A stretch of DNA of 64,000 bases from Pseudomonas sp. MAG733B (GCF_036884845.1 NZ_CP145732.1:3410001-3474000); one strand, 5' to 3'. Positions 52,441-62,512 are shown, counted from the stretch's first letter. Translations and numbers: made by a program. The notes: generated from the letters alone by a model not told the origin.

Positions 52441-53280
52441 ATGATCAAGAAATGCTTGTTCCCAGCAGCCGGTTACGGTACTCGCTTCCTGCCAGCGACT
52501 AAAGCCATGCCCAAAGAAATGCTGCCGGTGGTAAACAAGCCACTGATCCAGTACGGCGTCGAAGAAGCACTGGATGCCGGTTTGACCGAAATCTCCATCG
52601 TCACCGGTCGCGGCAAGCGCGCCCTGGAAGACCACTTCGACATCAGCTACGAGCTGGAAAACCAGATCAAAGGCACCGACAAGGAAAAATACCTGGTCGG
52701 CATCCGCAAGCTGCTGGACGAGTGCTCGTTCTCCTACACCCGCCAGACCGAAATGAAAGGCCTGGGCCACGCAATCCTGACCGGCCGTCCGCTGATCGGC
52801 GACGAACCTTTCGCCGTAGTGCTGGCGGACGACTTGTGCGTCAACCTCGAAGGCGACGGCGTACTGACCCAGATGGTCAAGCTGTACAAGCAGTTCCGCT
52901 GCTCGATCGTTGCCATCCAGGAAGTCGATCCGCAAGAGACTCACAAGTACGGTGTAATCGCCGGCGAGATGATCCGCGACGACATCTACCGCGTACACAG
53001 CATGGTTGAAAAGCCAAAGCCGGAAGATGCACCGTCGAACCTGGCCATCATCGGCCGCTACATCCTGACCCCGGACATCTTCGACCTGATCGAACAGACC
53101 GAGCCAGGCAAGGGCGGCGAAATCCAGATCACCGACGCCCTGATGAAACAAGCCCAGAACGGCTGCGTAATGGCCTACAAGTTCAAAGGCAAGCGTTTCG
53201 ACTGCGGCGGCGCCGAAGGCTACATCGACGCAACCAACTTCTGCTTTGAGAACTTCTACAAGACGGGTAAGGCTTACTGA
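52441..53280 (+). CDS. galU: UTP-glucose-1-phosphate uridylyltransferase
   Basis: 279 residues; makes UDP-glucose for exopolysaccharide, LPS and trehalose metabolism. N-terminal nucleotide motif FPAAGYGTRFLPATKAMPKE, EKPKPEDAPSNLAI in the middle and FDCGGAEGYI near the end. Codon use is strongly biased, as for a highly expressed gene. The 290-base upstream gap holds TTGACA at 52346-52351 but no good -10 at normal spacing. Monocistronic, with a terminator. Confidence 0.96.
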   Translation: MIKKCLFPAAGYGTRFLPATKAMPKEMLPVVNKPLIQYGVEEALDAGLTEISIVTGRGKRALEDHFDISYELENQIKGTDKEKYLVGIRKLLDECSFSYTRQTEMKGLGHAILTGRPLIGDEPFAVVLADDLCVNLEGDGVLTQMVKLYKQFRCSIVAIQEVDPQETHKYGVIAGEMIRDDIYRVHSMVEKPKPEDAPSNLAIIGRYILTPDIFDLIEQTEPGKGGEIQITDALMKQAQNGCVMAYKFKGKRFDCGGAEGYIDATNFCFENFYKTGKAY

Positions 53281-53346
53281 TAGCCTGAGTTGCTCGTGTT
53301 GGAAATCAAACTTCGCTCTGTGTAAAAAACACAGGCGAGAGATCAA

Positions 53347-53382
53347 GAAAACGCCCCGACTTTGTTCGGGGCGTTTTCTTTT
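53347..53382 (+). terminator. Terminator of galU
   Basis: GAAAACGCCCCGA / TCGGGGCGTTTTC perfect 13-base arms, six-base loop, then TTTT. Confidence 0.92.
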
Positions 53383-53613
53383 GTGCGGGTTCAGTTACGC
53401 AGAGGAATGAAGGGTGGGAATCGTCTGACATCCATTTGGCAGGACTTGCGAATGAAAATCCTGATTTGTTAATTGTCAGCACAAATGATGATTGTTGCGG
53501 CTAGAAACCTCTGTGTTAAATGAAATATGTAAGGGCCGGTTTGTTCGGCGTGACTAATGTCGCGTCAAGGGCGCGTAAGTCGCTGAGGTTTACGAGGACA
53601 TGGAGTTTCGCGA

Positions 53614-55128
53614 ATGGCGTTAACAGGGAGCGTGACCGTAAAACGGTGGTTGGCTCTGAGCGTGCTGATGCTACCGGTACTGCTGGTAACAATTGACAAT
53701 ACGGTACTTGGATTCGCGTTGCCAAAGATCGCTGAGGCCCTACGTCCGAGCGCCAGCCAGCAGTTGTGGATGATCGATGCGTATTCGTTGGTCTTGGCGG
53801 GGTTGCTGGTGTCGATGGGTAGTCTGGGAGATCGAGTCGGTCATCGTAAGTTGTTGCTGGCCGGGTCCTTGGGTTTTGCGATGGTGTCGGTGCTAACCGC
53901 GTTTTCCGATACCGCCACACAACTGATTGCCGGGCGAGCTTGTATGGGCGTTTTCGGTGCAATGCTGATGCCCTCAACGTTGGCATTGATACGTTCGGTG
54001 TTCGAGGACCGAGAAGAACGCAGGTTGGCAGTCGCGATCTGGGCAACGACATTGACAGTAGGTTCGGCACTCGGTCCTTTGGTGGGCGGTGTATTGCTGG
54101 AGTTTTTCAGTTGGGGGGCGATTTTCCTGCTGGCGGTGCCCGTGTTGGTGCCACTGCTGATATTGGGCCCAATGTTGTTGCCCGAATCCGAGCGAGATGC
54201 TTCAGGGCCGCTGGATCCACTTAGCATCCTGCAATCGATGGTTGCCCTTGGTGCCATCGTCTATGGCATTAAACACAGCGCAAGTAATGGTCTCGACTGG
54301 ATGACGCTGACAGCGTCTGTAGTAGGCGCAGTTGCGGGCTGGATGTTTGTGCGTCGACAGTTACGTCTGCCAGTGCCGCTGATGGACCTGACTCTGTTCC
54401 GCAGTGGCACCTTTAGCGGCTCTGTCGCGATCAATTTGATGAGTCTCGCGTTTCTCGTCGGCTTCGTATTCTTTACCACTCAGTTCCTGCAGATCGTTCT
54501 TCAGATGTCGCCCTTGAGTGCTAGCCTCGCGTTGATTCCTGGTCAGGTCATGGCGATTGTAGTGGGGATGGCGGTGGTGCCTGTCGCGCAGCGATTACAG
54601 GTGCATGTGCTGATACCGATTTTGATGGCGTTTGCTGGTGCTGCTTTTTTGCTGGTCGCCAGCATGGGCAGTAGCCTGACCGTTCTAGTGGTGGCTTTTG
54701 CCTTGCTGAACATTGGCGTGGGTGCGATCGCGACGGTGTCCAATGATGTGATTTTGTCGGCCGCACCGCCGGCAAAGGCGGGTGCCGCGTCTGCGATTAG
54801 CGAAACGGCCTATGAAGTGGGTGTGGTTTTGGGGACGACAGTGCTCGGCGGTGTCGTCACTGCCTATTATCGCGGTGCATTGCAGCTACCGGGGTTCCTG
54901 AGCGATGTGCAGATGATGCTGGCGAGTGAGACGCTGTCTGGCGCCTATCAGGTGGCGGCAGACTTATCTGGTGATCAAGCAAGGGAATTGATGGCGCAGG
55001 CGGGAAGGGCGTTCGAAGGTGGAATCGGTTTGGTTTCGTGGGTGACGTTCGGTTTGGCACTCATGGCGATTTTGATTGCTTGGCGCACTCTGCGGACATC
55101 GAAAACGCAATTTGCAGAGGGGCATTGA
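53614..55128 (+). CDS. MFS drug exporter, DHA2 (SmvA/QacA) type, 14 membrane segments
   Basis: 504 residues with about fourteen hydrophobic segments. Motif A appears as [17 protein letters not shown]; the N-terminal [19 protein letters not shown] contains the acidic residue of motif D1 found in multidrug exporters, and [20 protein letters not shown] corresponds to motif C. SmvA/QacA exporters expel quaternary ammonium and dye cations by proton antiport. Codon use looks less biased (many TTG, GTG) than around it. No regulator gene adjoins it, and the 230 bases before it show no feature I can name. Confidence 0.88.
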   Translation: MALTGSVTVKRWLALSVLMLPVLLVTIDNTVLGFALPKIAEALRPSASQQLWMIDAYSLVLAGLLVSMGSLGDRVGHRKLLLAGSLGFAMVSVLTAFSDTATQLIAGRACMGVFGAMLMPSTLALIRSVFEDREERRLAVAIWATTLTVGSALGPLVGGVLLEFFSWGAIFLLAVPVLVPLLILGPMLLPESERDASGPLDPLSILQSMVALGAIVYGIKHSASNGLDWMTLTASVVGAVAGWMFVRRQLRLPVPLMDLTLFRSGTFSGSVAINLMSLAFLVGFVFFTTQFLQIVLQMSPLSASLALIPGQVMAIVVGMAVVPVAQRLQVHVLIPILMAFAGAAFLLVASMGSSLTVLVVAFALLNIGVGAIATVSNDVILSAAPPAKAGAASAISETAYEVGVVLGTTVLGGVVTAYYRGALQLPGFLSDVQMMLASETLSGAYQVAADLSGDQARELMAQAGRAFEGGIGLVSWVTFGLALMAILIAWRTLRTSKTQFAEGH

Positions 55129-55219
55129 TCGAAAACGAAGATTGGGCAACGCATTTCAGCACAATGCTTGCTCAGCGGCCGTCCGCAGGTATGCTGTTGG
55201 CCTGCCGAGGAGATTGAAA

Positions 55220-56578
55220 ATGGCCTACGATTTTGACCTTTATGTGATTGGTGCCGGTTCTGGTGGTGTGCGGGCTGCGCGGTTTGCGGCGGGGTTCGGG
55301 GCGAAAGTGGCCGTGGCCGAGAGTCGCTATCTGGGCGGGACCTGTGTGAACGTCGGCTGTGTGCCGAAAAAACTGCTGGTCTACGGTGCGCACTTTGCCG
55401 AGGATTTCGAGCAGGCTTCGGGTTTCGGCTGGACTCTGGACGAGGCGCAGTTTGATTGGCCGACGCTGATCGCCAACAAGGATCGCGAGATCAATCGCCT
55501 GAATGGCATCTACCGCAACCTGCTGGTCAACAGCGGCGTGACCTTGCATGAAGGCCACGCCAAGATCGTCGACCCGCATACGGTCGAGATCAATGGCGAG
55601 CGTTTCACTGCGGAAAACATCCTGATTGCTACTGGCGGCTGGCCGCAGATTCCGGAGATTCCGGGGCATGAACACGCGATCAGTTCCAACCAGGCATTCT
55701 TCCTCAAAGAGCTGCCCAAGCGTGTGCTGGTAGTGGGCGGTGGTTACATCGCCGTCGAGTTCGCCGGGATTTTCCATGGCCTGGGCGCGCAGACCACGCT
55801 GCTGTATCGCGGTGAGTTGTTCCTGCGCGGTTTCGACGGCGCGGTGCGCAAGCATTTGCAGGAAGAGCTGACGAAGCGCGGTATGGACCTGCAATTCAAT
55901 GCCGACATTGAACGCATCGACAAGCAGGCCGACGGCAGTCTGAAAGTCACGCTCAAGGATGGTCGTCAGCTCGAGGCCGATTGCGTGTTCTACGCCACCG
56001 GTCGCCGTCCGATGCTGGACAACCTTGGGCTGGAAAACACCGGGGTCAAGCTCGACAAGAAAGGCTTTGTCGAAGTGGATGAGTTGTACCAGACCGCCGA
56101 ACCGTCGATCCTCGCCCTCGGTGATGTGATCGGTCGCGTGCAGCTGACGCCGGTGGCGCTGGCCGAAGGCATGGCAGTGGCACGACGTTTGTTCAAGCCT
56201 GAGCAATATCGTCCGGTGGATTACAAGATGATTCCGACGGCGGTGTTCAGCTTGCCGAACATCGGCACCGTTGGCTTGACTGAAGAAGAGGCGCGCGAAG
56301 CCGGCCATGAAGTGCAGGTCTACGAAAGCCGCTTCCGGCCGATGAAGCTGACCTTGACTGAATGCCAGGAACGCACGCTGATGAAGCTGGTGGTGGATGC
56401 CAAGACCGACAAGGTGTTGGGTTGCCACATGGTCGGTCCGGATGCCGGTGAAATTGTTCAGGGCCTGGCGATCGCCTTGAAGGCTGGCGCTACCAAGCGC
56501 CACTTCGACGAAACCATCGGCGTGCACCCGACGGCCGCCGAAGAGTTCGTCACCATGCGCACGCCTGTCGCCGGTTAA
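55220..56578 (+). CDS. gor: Glutathione-disulfide reductase
   Basis: 452-residue FAD flavoenzyme. FAD motif [17 protein letters not shown], redox-active [13 protein letters not shown] (Cys pair), NADPH motif [12 protein letters not shown] with the Arg-rich region [13 protein letters not shown], second FAD motif ILALGDVIG, and the C-terminal catalytic His in [12 protein letters not shown] 55220 follows GAGGAGA. A GTTGCGTCTG...CAGACGCAAC hairpin (56588-56617) follows the stop without a U-run. Confidence 0.95.
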   Translation: MAYDFDLYVIGAGSGGVRAARFAAGFGAKVAVAESRYLGGTCVNVGCVPKKLLVYGAHFAEDFEQASGFGWTLDEAQFDWPTLIANKDREINRLNGIYRNLLVNSGVTLHEGHAKIVDPHTVEINGERFTAENILIATGGWPQIPEIPGHEHAISSNQAFFLKELPKRVLVVGGGYIAVEFAGIFHGLGAQTTLLYRGELFLRGFDGAVRKHLQEELTKRGMDLQFNADIERIDKQADGSLKVTLKDGRQLEADCVFYATGRRPMLDNLGLENTGVKLDKKGFVEVDELYQTAEPSILALGDVIGRVQLTPVALAEGMAVARRLFKPEQYRPVDYKMIPTAVFSLPNIGTVGLTEEEAREAGHEVQVYESRFRPMKLTLTECQERTLMKLVVDAKTDKVLGCHMVGPDAGEIVQGLAIALKAGATKRHFDETIGVHPTAAEEFVTMRTPVAG

Positions 56579-56629
56579 TCGTCACTCGTTGCGTCTGGCT
56601 GTGACAGCAGACGCAACGCCTGCCTTACT

Positions 56630-56728
56630 GTAGGAGCGAGCTTGCTCGCGAGAAAACCACAGGCGCCGCTGGGTATCAGGTTTTACGTGTCATCGTTCAC
56701 GTCTTTCGCGAGCAGGCTCGCTCCTACA
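56630..56728. repeat. REP pair, inverted, overlapping a coding end
   Basis: GTAGGAGCGAGCTTGCTCGCGA and the inverted GCGAGCAGGCTCGCTCC copy (56708-56724) lie about 55 bases apart between gor and the KfrA-like gene. The second copy is read as codons of the KfrA-like protein, whose stop (56683-56685) falls between the two copies. Confidence 0.85.
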
Positions 56729-57678
56729 AGGGCCTCCCGGGTCTTGGTCAATTCGATTTCCAAAGACTTGTTGATCTGCACCTGCTCGTCGATGTTCTGT
56801 TTCAGCGCCTGACTTTCCAGCAACGCAACGCGCAGGCGTTCCTGGAGGAGGGTGCGTTCGCCATCGACTCGGGTGGCTTGTTCCAGCAGCTGATCCTGGC
56901 GGCTGTTGCTCTGCTTGAGTTGTTCTTGCATCAGGCTCAACTCGCGCAGCGTGCCACGGTTTTCGGTCAGCAGGCGCTCGTTGTCGCGGTGCAGTTGGGT
57001 GACTTCATCCTGGCGCACCAATGCGCTTTGTTGCGCCTGACGCAACTCCATCTGCAACTGCTGCACCTGACCTTCATGGCGACTGTGTTCCTGCTCGCGC
57101 TGCTCCTTGACGGCGTTGCGATAGTGCTCAAGTGCATCGCGGGCATGCAGGTGTTTCTCTTCCAGCGAGCGGATCTGCTCGTCCTTGTCTTGCAAGCGTA
57201 ATTCGAAATCGGCCAGTGCCTGATTCAGCCCGGCGTTACGGGTTTGTTCGGTTTGCAGACTGGCGCGGGTTTCGTGCAGTGCCTCCGATTCCTGGGTCAG
57301 CGCCAGGCTCTGAATCTCGTATTGCTGGTGCAGTTCGGTGTTGGCTTCCTCGGCTTGCGCCAACTGCGTTTCCAGTGCTTTGCGTTGCTGCTCGAACTGT
57401 TCGCGGGCCTGATCGATCGGCTCCTGCGCTTGTTCCTTCAAGCGTTGCGCCAGTCGTGAAACCAGCGCAGTCAGTTCGTCATCGATAGGTTCTGCGGGCT
57501 CTGCTTCAGTGCGCGGAGTGCTGTCATCCAACTCTTTCAGGTAACGATGAATCGTGGTTTTCGAGCCGGTATTGCCCATTTCGATCCGTACTGCATCGAT
57601 GGTCGGGTTTTCGCCGCGGGCGAGGATTGCCATTCGTGCAGCTTGAACCACTGCTTTGTTTACACCGCCACGGGCCAT
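56683..57678 (-). CDS. KfrA-type DNA-binding coiled-coil protein with REP-derived C-terminus
   Basis: 331 residues. The N-terminal 60 match the plasmid KfrA_N DNA-binding domain (GGVNKAVVQAARMAILARG, then TIDAVRIEMGNTGSKTTIHRYL). Residues about 75-315 are one continuous heptad-rich coiled coil. The last part REALVGASLLAKDVNDDT is what a REP element reads as in this frame, so the natural end was probably replaced or extended. KfrA proteins repress their own gene and help organise plasmid DNA; here the gene is chromosomal and divergent from a tyrosine recombinase. Confidence 0.85.
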   Translation of the reverse strand: MARGGVNKAVVQAARMAILARGENPTIDAVRIEMGNTGSKTTIHRYLKELDDSTPRTEAEPAEPIDDELTALVSRLAQRLKEQAQEPIDQAREQFEQQRKALETQLAQAEEANTELHQQYEIQSLALTQESEALHETRASLQTEQTRNAGLNQALADFELRLQDKDEQIRSLEEKHLHARDALEHYRNAVKEQREQEHSRHEGQVQQLQMELRQAQQSALVRQDEVTQLHRDNERLLTENRGTLRELSLMQEQLKQSNSRQDQLLEQATRVDGERTLLQERLRVALLESQALKQNIDEQVQINKSLEIELTKTREALVGASLLAKDVNDDT

Positions 57679-57702
57679 GATTACTCCTACGATTTCGTGA
57701 TG

Positions 57703-57797
57703 TGGTACGTATTACGCGAATACACATTGTACCATTCAAATTTAAAAGATAAATACGACACCGTATTAACACGGGATATACTGGTATTACCCCGTGT
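57703..57797. promoter_or_regulatory. Array of inverted repeats between KfrA-like gene and recombinase
   Basis: Four perfect inverted repeats: TGGTAC...GTACCA (57703-57708 / 57729-57734) enclosing GTATT-ACGCG-AATAC (57709-57723), then AATACG-ACAC-CGTATT (57752-57767), then ACACGGG...CCCGTGT (57769-57775 / 57791-57797). The core GTATTA recurs at 57709, 57763 and 57784. This would suit autoregulation by KfrA and control of the divergent recombinase. Confidence 0.6.
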
Positions 57798-57855
57798 GAT
57801 ACGCCAAAAATCCACTTCTACCGGTAAAAGCAGTACGCATTCGAGAGTTGGACCC

Positions 57856-58794
57856 ATGACTGAGCTGGATCGTTACCTGCAGGCCGCGACGCGCGACAAC
57901 ACCCGTCGCAGCTATCGCGCGGCCATCGAGCATTTCGAGGTGACGTGGGGTGGTTTTCTGCCGGCCACCAGTGACAGCGTTGCGCGCTATCTGGTCGCGC
58001 ACGCGGGCGTGCTGTCGATCAATACCTTGAAGCTGCGCTTGTCCGCGTTGGCGCAATGGCACAACAGCCAGGGTTTTGCCGACCCGACCAAGGCACCGGT
58101 GGTGCGCAAAGTGTTCAAGGGCATTCGTGCGCTGCATCCGGCTCAAGAGAAGCAGGCTCAGCCGTTGCAGCTTCAACAACTGGAGAAAGTCATTGCCTGG
58201 CTGGAACAGGAAGCGCAAACCGCCAGGGCTCAAGGCGATCGGCCCGGTTTGCTTAGAGCGACGCGTGACACTGCGCTGATTCTGCTGGGCTTCTGGCGCG
58301 GTTTTCGTAGCGACGAGCTGTGTCGATTGCAGGTCGACCATGTGCAAGCCCACGCCGGCTCCGGCATCACCTTGTACCTGCCTCGCAGCAAGAGCGATCG
58401 CGAAAATCTCGGCAAGACTTACCAAACGCCGGCCTTGCAGCGCTTGTGCCCGGTGCAGGCCTACATCGACTGGATCAGCGAAGCTGCTTTGGTGCGCGGG
58501 CCGGTTTTTCGCGGCATCGATCGCTGGGGGCATTTGAGTGAAGAGGGCCTGCACGCCAACAGCGTGATTCCACTGTTGCGCCAGGCGCTCGGGCGCGCGG
58601 GCATCGCCGCGGAGCACTACACCAGCCATTCCTTGCGCCGGGGGTTTGCCTCGTGGGCGCATCAGGCTGGCTGGGATTTGAAGTCGTTGATGAGCTACGT
58701 CGGCTGGAAGGACATGAAGTCCGCCATGCGCTACATCGAAGCCAGCCCGTTTCTGGGTATGACTCGCGTCGAGGAAAAACCGCTGGCAAGCTAA
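57856..58794 (+). CDS. Tyrosine recombinase (phage-type integrase family)
   Basis: 312 residues. N-terminal core-binding domain (TRRSYRAAIEHFEVTWG) and C-terminal catalytic domain with Arg in FWRGFRSDELCRL, Lys region PRSKSDRENLG, HxxR in SHSLRRGFASW, and Tyr in MRYIEASPF. All catalytic residues are present. ATG 57856 has only a weak ribosome site; no better start is seen. No phage or island genes, attachment repeats or excisionase are next to it, so a resident role is possible. Confidence 0.88.
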   Translation: MTELDRYLQAATRDNTRRSYRAAIEHFEVTWGGFLPATSDSVARYLVAHAGVLSINTLKLRLSALAQWHNSQGFADPTKAPVVRKVFKGIRALHPAQEKQAQPLQLQQLEKVIAWLEQEAQTARAQGDRPGLLRATRDTALILLGFWRGFRSDELCRLQVDHVQAHAGSGITLYLPRSKSDRENLGKTYQTPALQRLCPVQAYIDWISEAALVRGPVFRGIDRWGHLSEEGLHANSVIPLLRQALGRAGIAAEHYTSHSLRRGFASWAHQAGWDLKSLMSYVGWKDMKSAMRYIEASPFLGMTRVEEKPLAS

Positions 58795-58932
58795 ATTCGG
58801 TTTTCTTCTATTAATACAGTTGGCTAATAGCGAAAGCCAATCAGCAGCATCAGGTTTGCCAATGAGCTATCGAGCGTTTGGATAGGTAAAGTTCTTTCCA
58901 TCAACTTCTTAACCCCTGACGGAGAGTCAACG

Positions 58933-59496
58933 ATGCCTATCATCAACAGCCAAGTAAAACCGTTCAAAGCTGACGCATTCAAAAACGGCGACTTCGTAAA
59001 AGTCTCGGACGCTGACCTGAAAGGCAAATGGTCTGTCGTTTTCTTCTACCCAGCAGACTTCACCTTCGTATGCCCAACCGAGCTGGAAGACCTGGCTGAC
59101 AACTACGACGCATTCCAGAAACTGGGCGTCGAGATCTACAGCGTTTCCACCGACACTCACTTTGCCCACGCTGCCTGGCACAACACTTCGCCAGCCATCG
59201 GCAAGATCCAGTACACCATGATCGGCGACCCAACCCACGCCATCTCCCGCAACTTCGACGTGCTGATCGAAGAAGCTGGTCTGGCTGACCGCGGCACCTT
59301 CGTGATCAACCCTGAAGGCCAGATCAAAATCGTTGAACTGAACGATGGCGGTGTAGGCCGTGACGCTTCCGAGCTGCTGCGCAAAATCAAGGCTGCTCAA
59401 TACGTCGCTGCTCACCCAGGCCAGGTTTGCCCAGCCAAGTGGAAAGAAGGCGAGGCCACTCTGGCTCCGTCCCTGGACCTGGTCGGCAAGATCTAA
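58933..59496 (+). CDS. ahpC: Alkyl hydroperoxide reductase AhpC (peroxiredoxin)
   Basis: 187-residue typical 2-Cys peroxiredoxin; peroxidatic Cys in [13 protein letters not shown] and resolving Cys in [11 protein letters not shown]. Codons are highly optimised, indicating strong expression. The ATG at 58933 follows GACGGAGAG. It works with AhpF encoded downstream; a terminator lies between, so AhpC is probably made in excess. Confidence 0.97.
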   Translation: MPIINSQVKPFKADAFKNGDFVKVSDADLKGKWSVVFFYPADFTFVCPTELEDLADNYDAFQKLGVEIYSVSTDTHFAHAAWHNTSPAIGKIQYTMIGDPTHAISRNFDVLIEEAGLADRGTFVINPEGQIKIVELNDGGVGRDASELLRKIKAAQYVAAHPGQVCPAKWKEGEATLAPSLDLVGKI

Positions 59497-59559
59497 GTCT
59501 GTGACGCGCTTCATCAGGGCGGACTTCCGCACCTTCTAAGCAAGCTGCACCGCCCAATA

Positions 59560-59597
59560 AAAACGCCCGGGCGAGATTCGCTCGGGCGTTTTTTTGT
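59560..59597 (+). terminator. Terminator between ahpC and ahpF
   Basis: A 15-pair stem (AAAACGCCCGGGCGA / TCGCTCGGGCGTTTT, one G-U) with loop GAT and a run of T. Partial read-through would set the AhpC:AhpF ratio. Confidence 0.9.
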
Positions 59598-59623
59598 CTC
59601 AAAAATTCAAGGAAATCGCCCGT

Positions 59624-61189
59624 ATGTTGGACACCAATCTTAAAGCCCAGTTGAAATCGTACCTGGAACGGGTCACCCAGCCGATCGAGATCGTTGCTTC
59701 TCTCGACGACGGTGCGAAATCCCAGGAAATGCTTGAACTGCTGAAAGACGTTGCCAGTCTTTCCAGCCAAATTACCTTGATCGACAACGGTGACGATGCA
59801 CGCAAGCCGTCGTTCTCGATCAATCGCCCGGGTGCCGATATCAGCCTGCGTTTCGCCGGCATCCCGATGGGCCACGAATTCACGTCCTTGGTGCTGGCCC
59901 TGCTGCAAGTCGGCGGCCACCCTTCGAAGGCCAGTGCCGAAGTCATTGAACAGATCCGTTCGCTCAAAGGCGAGTTCAACTTCGAGACTTACTTCTCGCT
60001 GTCCTGCCAGAACTGCCCGGACGTGGTCCAGGCGCTGAACCTGATGGCGGTGCTGAACCCGAACGTCCGCCACGTCGCTATCGACGGCGCGCTGTTCCAG
60101 GCCGAAGTAGATGAGCGTCAGGTCATGGCGGTGCCGAGCATCTACCTTAACGGCGTGAACTTCGGCCAGGGTCGCATGGGCCTGGAAGAAATCCTCGCCA
60201 AGCTCGACACCAGTGGTATCGAACGCCAGGCCGAGAAGATCAGCGCCAAAGAAGCCTTTGACGTGCTGGTGGTTGGCGGTGGCCCGGCGGGTGCAGCGGC
60301 GGCAATCTACGCCGCTCGTAAAGGTATTCGTACCGGTGTCGCGGCTGAGCGTTTTGGTGGCCAGGTGCTGGATACCATGGCGATCGAAAACTTCATTTCG
60401 GTTCAGGAAACCGAAGGGCCGAAACTGGCCAGCGCTCTCGAAGAACACGTCAAGCAATACGACGTCGACATCATGAACCTGCAACGTGCCACCGCGCTGA
60501 TTCCGGCGAAGAATCCTGGCGAGTTGCACGAAGTCCGCTTCGAAAGCGGCGCCACCCTGAAAACCAAGGCGCTGATCCTCGCCACCGGCGCACGCTGGCG
60601 CGAAATGGGTGTGCCGGGCGAGCAGGAATACAAAGCAAAAGGCGTGTGTTTCTGCCCGCACTGTGACGGCCCGCTGTTCAAGGGCAAGCGTGTAGCGGTC
60701 ATCGGCGGCGGTAACTCCGGCGTTGAAGCGGCAATCGATCTGGCGGGCATTGTCAGCCACGTCACGCTGCTGGAGTTCGACAGCAAGCTGCGCGCCGATG
60801 CGGTGCTGCAACGCAAACTGTTCAGCCTGCCGAACGTCGATGTCATCACCAGCGCACTGACCAGTGAAGTGAAGGGTGATGGGCAGAAGGTCAACGGTCT
60901 GGTCTATAAGGATCGCGATTCAGGTGAGTTCAGCACGATCAACCTCGAAGGCATCTTCGTGCAGATCGGTTTGCTGCCGAATACCGACTGGCTCAAGGGC
61001 ACCGTCGAGTTGTCGCCGCGCGGCGAGATCATCGTCGATGCGCGTGGCGAGACATCGCTGCCGGGCGTGTTCGCCGCTGGCGACGTGACCACCGTGCCGT
61101 ACAAGCAGATCGTGATTGCGGTGGGCGAGGGCGCGAAGGCTTCGCTCAGTGCATTCGATCACCTGATCCGGACGTCAGCCCCGGCGTAA
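59624..61189 (+). CDS. ahpF: Alkyl hydroperoxide reductase AhpF (NADH: AhpC oxidoreductase)
   Basis: 521 residues. N-terminal tandem thioredoxin-fold domain with CxxC in LSCQNCPDV (about residue 128-133), FAD motif [19 protein letters not shown], redox pair CPHC in [14 protein letters not shown] motif [13 protein letters not shown] and C-terminal [14 protein letters not shown]. Start ATG 59624 follows AAGGAAA; the frame is open from 59594 but within the terminator. Confidence 0.97.
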   Translation: MLDTNLKAQLKSYLERVTQPIEIVASLDDGAKSQEMLELLKDVASLSSQITLIDNGDDARKPSFSINRPGADISLRFAGIPMGHEFTSLVLALLQVGGHPSKASAEVIEQIRSLKGEFNFETYFSLSCQNCPDVVQALNLMAVLNPNVRHVAIDGALFQAEVDERQVMAVPSIYLNGVNFGQGRMGLEEILAKLDTSGIERQAEKISAKEAFDVLVVGGGPAGAAAAIYAARKGIRTGVAAERFGGQVLDTMAIENFISVQETEGPKLASALEEHVKQYDVDIMNLQRATALIPAKNPGELHEVRFESGATLKTKALILATGARWREMGVPGEQEYKAKGVCFCPHCDGPLFKGKRVAVIGGGNSGVEAAIDLAGIVSHVTLLEFDSKLRADAVLQRKLFSLPNVDVITSALTSEVKGDGQKVNGLVYKDRDSGEFSTINLEGIFVQIGLLPNTDWLKGTVELSPRGEIIVDARGETSLPGVFAAGDVTTVPYKQIVIAVGEGAKASLSAFDHLIRTSAPA

Positions 61190-61208
61190 ACCGGGACGCT
61201 GAAAACAC

Positions 61209-61239
61209 AAAACCCCATGAGTGATCATGGGGTTTTTTT
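61209..61239 (+). terminator. Terminator of ahpF
   Basis: AAAACCCCATGA / TCATGGGGTTTT perfect 12-base arms, loop GTGA, then TTT. Confidence 0.92.
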
Positions 61240-61242
61240 GTA

Positions 61243-61317
61243 GATCAAAAGATCGCAGCCTGCGGCAGCTCCTACACCAATCTATGTAGGAGCTGCCGTA
61301 GGCTGCGATCTTTTGAT
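61243..61317. repeat. REP pair, inverted, second sequence family
   Basis: GATCAAAAGATCGCAGCCTG and its inverted copy face each other around a short spacer; the arms continue to CTCCTACA. Same family as 12691-12761. Between convergent ahpF and gloA. Confidence 0.88.
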
Positions 61318-61323
61318 TTTGTT

Positions 61324-61845
61324 TTACAGCGGCGCTGGCTGAATGATCTCAACCCAGTAGGCGTCCGGGTCCTTGATGAACGCCAGGCTCTTCATGCGGC
61401 CATCGGTCAAGCGCTTCTGGAAGTCGCAACCCAGTGCTTCAAAACGCTCGCACGCAGCAACAATGTCCGGCACCGAAATGCAGATGTGACCGAAGCCACG
61501 CGGGTCGGTGTTGCCGTTGTGATAAGCGAAGTCCGGGTCGTTCTCGGTGCCGTGGTTGTGGGTCAGTTCGAGAATGCCGGGGATCGATTTCATCCATTCG
61601 GTGCGCGCGGCGGGATCGGCAGGGATCTGGTTTTTATCGACCAGCGCGAGGAAGTACAGGCTGAACTCGGCATCCGGGAAGTCGCGTTTTTCCACCAGCG
61701 AGAAACCCAGGATGCGCGTGTAGAAGTCCAGGGACTTGGTGATGTCCTTGACCCGCAGCATGGTGTGGTTGAAGACAAACTTCTGGGTCGCGGTGTCAGG
61801 TTGTGCGGTAACGCCGGGGAAGGTGTTCAATTCTTGCAGGCTCAT
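61324..61845 (-). CDS. gloA: Lactoylglutathione lyase (glyoxalase I)
   Basis: 173-residue vicinal-oxygen-chelate enzyme converting the methylglyoxal-glutathione adduct to lactoylglutathione. Metal ligands are in FNHTMLRVKD (His) and ILELTHNHGTE (Glu), GFGHICISV (His) and VEIIQP (Glu). It belongs to the long form of about 170-180 residues (eukaryotic-like, GloA3 type), usually zinc-dependent. ATG 61845. Confidence 0.94.
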   Translation of the reverse strand: MSLQELNTFPGVTAQPDTATQKFVFNHTMLRVKDITKSLDFYTRILGFSLVEKRDFPDAEFSLYFLALVDKNQIPADPAARTEWMKSIPGILELTHNHGTENDPDFAYHNGNTDPRGFGHICISVPDIVAACERFEALGCDFQKRLTDGRMKSLAFIKDPDAYWVEIIQPAPL

Positions 61846-61990
61846 GGGCCCTCCGGAAAATAAGTGGGGCTGACGAATGGTGACAATGATACGCAAGGGT
61901 TCCGACATCGCCAAACCCAAAGCGTCGGCTATTGCCTGACAGCCGGTCGAGGCTCAGACTTCACGGCTCAAATCGTGAGTGTTCATTGCA

Positions 61991-62512
61991 ATGATTCGAT
62001 TCGGTAAATCGCTGTTCATCCTGCTCGGCGTGCTGTTTGTGGTTGCCGGCGCGCATGCCGAAGCGCCGGTCATGACCTGGCCCGCCGGTTGGCAGGTCGA
62101 AGAGATCGAAGGTGATGCGGCCTCTAACGTGTCTCGCCAGCGTGCGGTGAAAAACGATCAGGGTGGCACGCCGGTCATGGTGATGGAGCTGACCATGACG
62201 CAGGTGGAAAGCGGTCACCAGGTGAATCTGGAAGGCGTTTTACTGGAGATGCGCAAGTCGGTGCAGAAAGACTTCTTTCAGGGCGGATATCAAAGTGTCT
62301 GCAACCGGATTCATCCGACTACCTTAAGCCGTTTATCGGCGCTGGAAACCACCTGCACCATCACGCAAAACGGGCGTCATGTGCTCTCTCAAACATTGGT
62401 CGCCGCAGTGGATGCCGATAAAGCCTACGTACTTTCCTACGCGGGGCAGGCGGAGGCTTATAAGGCGAGTCAGGAAGAAATAGAGGCAGCTCGTAACGCC
62501 TTGAAACTTTAA
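61991..62512 (+). CDS. Exported protein of DUF4946 type
   Basis: 173 residues with a signal peptide (MIRFGKSLFILLGVLFVVAGAHA, cleaved near AHA-EA). The mature segment APVMTWPAGWQVEEI and the overall length look like the Pseudomonas-specific DUF4946 family, assigned from memory. Two cysteines (VCNRIH, TTCTIT) may pair. ATG 61991 is preferred to an in-frame GTG at 61979. Function unknown. Confidence 0.72.
   Translation: MIRFGKSLFILLGVLFVVAGAHAEAPVMTWPAGWQVEEIEGDAASNVSRQRAVKNDQGGTPVMVMELTMTQVESGHQVNLEGVLLEMRKSVQKDFFQGGYQSVCNRIHPTTLSRLSALETTCTITQNGRHVLSQTLVAAVDADKAYVLSYAGQAEAYKASQEEIEAARNALKL

Noticed and set aside
53317..53333. CTGT-N9-ACAG resembling a LexA box downstream of galU
   Set aside because: Spacing is nine instead of eight and it lies after a gene and before a terminator, not in a promoter.
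56588..56617. Hairpin after gor as an intrinsic terminator
   Set aside because: Perfect 10-base arms but no U-run on either side; recorded only in the gor entry.
58826..58885. ATAG and CTAT tetramers before ahpC as an OxyR site
   Set aside because: The tetramers are present but do not have the 11-base periodic spacing OxyR requires; regulation by OxyR may still occur but cannot be read here.
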